The position numbers were made by a program, and so were the translations under genes. From Gammaproteobacteria bacterium (GTDB lineage: Bacteria; Pseudomonadota; Gammaproteobacteria; Chromatiales; Chromatiaceae), in the NCBI GenBank assembly GCA_024227135.1, contig JAAELC010000798.1:1-37134 (forward strand): 37,134 bases of DNA. Direction: 5' to 3'. The first letter of the stretch is position 1. Each line of letters opens with the position of its first letter. Under the pieces are notes generated by a model. That model was not told the DNA's origin. It was given only the letters and a program-made list of their open reading frames with translations, and made no database searches. Below are positions 34,810-37,134 of the stretch, piece by piece.

Positions 34810-35526
34810 ATGTGTAAAGAGAAGAAAATTGATCGGCGTACCATGATGAAAATGGTAGGGGCCGTTGGTGTGGGCAGCTTTGCAGGTGTGGCATCGGCAG
34901 CGACAAGTATCGGCGCCATGATACCCGGTACCGGCTGGGTCAAGTCGTCGGGGGAGGCCTGCCAGGGTGACGGTACCCCGTTACAGTTCATCCCGAAGAA
35001 GGCACCCGATGAGGATCCGCTCAAAGACGAACTGGTAAAGTACCCCAAGTGTCCTTACTGTGGAATGGATCGCACCCAGTGGAATCACAGCAGGCACCTC
35101 GTTCACTACGATGACGGGTTAGTGGATGGCACCTGTTCCATTCATTGTCTGGCGATCAGCCTTTCCCTGAACCTGGATCGAGGGCCGAAGGTTATCTATG
35201 GAGCAGATTTCGGCGCCACAGCAAAAATCAAGCCCCTGGTGCCCGTGGATGGGGCAACCTACCTTATTGGTTCCTCATTGAAAGGTACCATGACGAAAAC
35301 CAGCAAAATGGCTTTTGCTTCGGCAGATACAGCCCGTGCCACACAGACAAAGAACGGGGGAGAGTTGGTCGGGTTTGACGATGCCCTCAAAACCGCTTAC
35401 CTGAGTATGGCCAACGACACTATGATGATCCGGAAGCGGCGTGCTGAACGGGTGCGGCGTATGAAAGAGAAAATGAAAGGCAAAGGCATGCATCACGGCA
35501 AGGAAATGATGCACGGCAAAGGTTAG
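34810..35526 (+). CDS. NosL-like protein with Tat-type leader and His/Met-rich tail
   Basis: A 238-residue exported protein. The leader has a twin arginine (DRRTMMK, R9-R10) before a hydrophobic stretch (15-32), suggesting Tat export. The NosL core has CPYCGM (C81, C84, M86) and GTCSIHC (C109, H112, C113). The C-terminal ~35 residues are basic, then rich in His, Met, Gly and Lys (HHGKEMMHGKG), a likely soft-metal binding tail. NosL proteins bind Cu(I) and serve nitrous oxide reductase maturation; no nosZ is present here. AGAGG lies before the ATG at 34810. It is 132 bases beyond the 8-TM gene. Confidence 0.85.
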   Translation: MCKEKKIDRRTMMKMVGAVGVGSFAGVASAATSIGAMIPGTGWVKSSGEACQGDGTPLQFIPKKAPDEDPLKDELVKYPKCPYCGMDRTQWNHSRHLVHYDDGLVDGTCSIHCLAISLSLNLDRGPKVIYGADFGATAKIKPLVPVDGATYLIGSSLKGTMTKTSKMAFASADTARATQTKNGGELVGFDDALKTAYLSMANDTMMIRKRRAERVRRMKEKMKGKGMHHGKEMMHGKG

Positions 35527-35775
35527 CGCAGCATCGGCAGACCCAGTGTTCCGGTAGCTTTTCCAGTCACAGGGGCCGTTGGGAGCAGAGTCGAATCGTC
35601 GGAGAAATTGTGAGTAGCATGGCGCTCTCAGCTGAATCGACTTTGCTCCCCTGTATCCTGTATTTCTTTTCATCGCCATAAGACAGGGTGGTGGGTTGGA
35701 CTGCTATCTTTTCAATGGAGACAGGGGTAAGTTGGCAGGGGTTCTGTATGCCCCTTGGTCTGTAAGAGTACTGGA

Positions 35776-36285
35776 ATGATTTCAATGATCCGAAAACTGA
35801 GAGTCTGCTTCATTCTGGCCCTGATATCGGGTGTCATTTCTTCTTCCGTGTTGTCGGAACCTCTGAAACTGCCCGGTCCCGGCCCACGGGACACCTGCCC
35901 GGTATGCGGAATGTTTGTTGCGAAGTATCCTGAGTGGGTCGCCACGGTAACTTACCCGGATGGTCACGCCCATCATTTCGATGGGGCAAAGGATCTATTC
36001 AAATATCTGGGGAATCTCTCGAAATGGGCGCCTGGGCATGATGCCCGGGATATCGTTGCCATTGGGGTGACGGAGTATTACGGTCTCAAACTGATCGATG
36101 CCCGGGAGGCTTACTATGTCACAGGCTCTGATGTACTGGGTCCAATGGGGCATGAGCTGATCCCGCTGGAGACACGGCTGGACGCGGATGAATTCATGAG
36201 CGACCATAAGGGTAAATCAATGATGCGGTTTCATGATATTGAGTTGAAAACCCTCGAGATGCTCGACCGGGGGGCGTTCGAGTAG
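35776..36285 (+). CDS. NosL family copper-binding protein
   Basis: A 169-residue exported NosL-like protein. After a signal peptide (RKLRVCFILALISGVISSS) the mature protein starts near SEPLKLPGPGPRD and has the metal motif CPVCGMF (C41, C44, M46). An HAHHF cluster (H64, H66, H67) is followed by AKDLFKYL, as in NosL. The ATG at 35776 has AAGAG seven bases upstream; a TTG at 35755 and an ATG at 35785 are in frame. It is the second NosL-like gene in a row and lacks the His/Met tail of the first. It probably carries Cu(I) or another soft metal in the periplasm; its client is unknown. Confidence 0.88.
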   Translation: MISMIRKLRVCFILALISGVISSSVLSEPLKLPGPGPRDTCPVCGMFVAKYPEWVATVTYPDGHAHHFDGAKDLFKYLGNLSKWAPGHDARDIVAIGVTEYYGLKLIDAREAYYVTGSDVLGPMGHELIPLETRLDADEFMSDHKGKSMMRFHDIELKTLEMLDRGAFE

Positions 36286-36300
36286 CGTTAAAACCCCGTA

Positions 36301-36327
36301 CCCTGTCTACAAACAAGCCCGACAGGG
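36301..36327 (+). terminator. Hairpin after the second nosL-like gene
   Basis: CCCTGTC and GACAGGG form a perfect seven-base-pair stem 16 bases after the stop codon. The loop is 13 bases and no T run follows, so it is only terminator-like. Confidence 0.3.
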
Positions 36328-36404
36328 GGAGGCCATGTCACTCTGAGAATGGCATTTCCCTCTCTTTTTACCCGTTCCCTGACGGGAACCGGGTCGAATC
36401 CGTA

Positions 36405-36410
36405 TATAAT
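36405..36410 (+). promoter_or_regulatory. Likely -10 box TATAAT
   Basis: A perfect TATAAT lies 36 bases before the start of the LCIB-like gene. A TGACGG at 36380-36385 could be a poor -35 at a long spacing of 19 bases. A GTTCCC-TGAC-GGGAAC inverted repeat at 36374-36389 overlaps that region and might be an operator. Confidence 0.4.
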
Positions 36411-36446
36411 CCATGCTCATTTCCAAACTGCAAGGAGACGAATGGC

Positions 36447-37134
36447 ATGTATTCAGCAGCGGCGGTCGGTAGTTTCCATACGGTATTAAAAGACTTTCGT
36501 CTCGATGGCATGATGATGCGGTACAGCAACTTCATGCCCAGGCTCTACGATTATTGCCTCTCTCTGGGTATGCAACCCGGGAAAATCATGCCCTCCCGGG
36601 CTTTCTGTTCCGATGAAAGCCAGGGTTTCCCTATTATTCTGATTACTAAGCAGTTCGGCACGTTTCCGTTCAATCATGGACTGGTGGGTGGGGTCGTTGC
36701 GACGGACAGGCACGGCCCCCATGCGTCCCACGGTAAGGATATGGTGATTATTCAGGCCAGCCATGTGGGGTATGACCCCAGCACCAGGGAGTTTGGTACC
36801 TACAGACGTATCCAGACAGATGACTGTCACCATAGTTCCAATTGTGGAAAGGTCATGGGGGTTCTTGAGTGGTACCAGGGCGAGTACGAATTTGCTTGCC
36901 AAAATATCTATCTGGAGCCTTCTGATTTTCCTTATCAGCTGTCCATCAATAATCTGCTCTTGCGTACCGCCCGGGAGGAGGGGCTTTTTCTCGATCTGAG
37001 CCAGTTGATTGCCTATGATGAGCAGGGAAATCCCAAGTTGATACGCTCCCTGAGTACTGCCAGGACCTTCGAGGCTTCCGCTGAATTGATCAAGCGAATT
37101 GGCAACCGCTGGCCGCGGGACGAGTCTCAACCCA
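36447..37134 (+). CDS. Putative LCIB-type beta-carbonic anhydrase, cut by the window end
   Basis: The reading stays open to the last base (229 codons visible, 3' end missing). AAGGAG lies nine bases before the ATG at 36447; another ATG at 36442 leads only to a short frame. The protein has the pattern of the limiting-CO2-inducible B/C family: CSDE (C54, D56), a GGVVATDRHGPHASHGKD stretch, SHVGYD (H106) before a FGTYRR strand, and SNCGK (C133). A Cys, a His and a second Cys in this order and spacing would match the zinc ligands of LCIB-type beta-carbonic anhydrases, with C54-x-D56 as the usual beta-type pair. It would interconvert CO2 and bicarbonate. It has no signal peptide, so it is cytoplasmic. 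Confidence 0.6.
   Translation, partial: MYSAAAVGSFHTVLKDFRLDGMMMRYSNFMPRLYDYCLSLGMQPGKIMPSRAFCSDESQGFPIILITKQFGTFPFNHGLVGGVVATDRHGPHASHGKDMVIIQASHVGYDPSTREFGTYRRIQTDDCHHSSNCGKVMGVLEWYQGEYEFACQNIYLEPSDFPYQLSINNLLLRTAREEGLFLDLSQLIAYDEQGNPKLIRSLSTARTFEASAELIKRIGNRWPRDESQP

Noticed and set aside
36486-37130. Minus-strand reading of 214 codons
   Set aside because: It is the shadow of the plus-strand LCIB-like gene, which has a strong ribosome binding site and conserved motifs; the minus reading has no recognisable features.

Overview
The window looks like chromosomal DNA of a gammaproteobacterium. The class II fructose-bisphosphate aldolase, oligoribonuclease, Tas-type aldo/keto reductase, ChaN lipoprotein and CZB-containing c-di-GMP protein are of types common in that class. 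NosL-like proteins, a c-type cytochrome, a NarX-family kinase and a putative LCIB-type carbonic anhydrase would suit a respiratory, perhaps sulfur-oxidising autotroph. That lifestyle is inference: no rRNA, tRNA or other taxonomic marker is present.

Layout. 1-4100: an orphan NarX-type sensor kinase without a response regulator, then class II aldolase, then a 0.7 kb hairpin-rich spacer. 4096-7959: a very large membrane protein with four PAS domains, GGDEF, EAL and CZB, whose EAL domain has lost catalytic residues. 8159-10327: a small cytochrome c behind an M48 membrane protease, divergent from orn. 10613-21243: nine genes on the minus strand that look like one operon (Usp, AMP-forming acyl-CoA synthetase, LivG-LivH-LivM, binding protein, LivF, PaaK-like ligase, CoA-transferase). 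They would import a carboxylic or aromatic acid and convert it to a CoA thioester. A 20-bp perfect palindrome lies about 70 bp upstream of the first gene. 21728-22894: a ChaN-type lipoprotein with a C-terminal PDZ domain.

23000-30000 is a decayed or accessory stretch: a frameshifted surface protein, an intact aldo/keto reductase, several unrecognised ORFs, a PQQ dehydrogenase pseudogene broken by two frameshifts and a deletion, and repeats. 30533-36285 holds a metal-related group: a MerB-like protein on the minus strand, and on the plus strand a small membrane protein, an FtsX-type permease, a LolD-type ATPase, an 8-TM protein with a His-rich CPFC motif, and two NosL-like proteins. The window ends inside a plus-strand gene resembling LCIB-type beta-carbonic anhydrases.

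Two families of small non-coding elements stand out. One is a 141-144 bp MITE-like element with 17-bp terminal inverted repeats and 8-bp target duplications, in four full copies and one remnant, all intergenic. The other is a ~160-bp nearly complete palindrome with a probable partial second copy at the left edge of the window.
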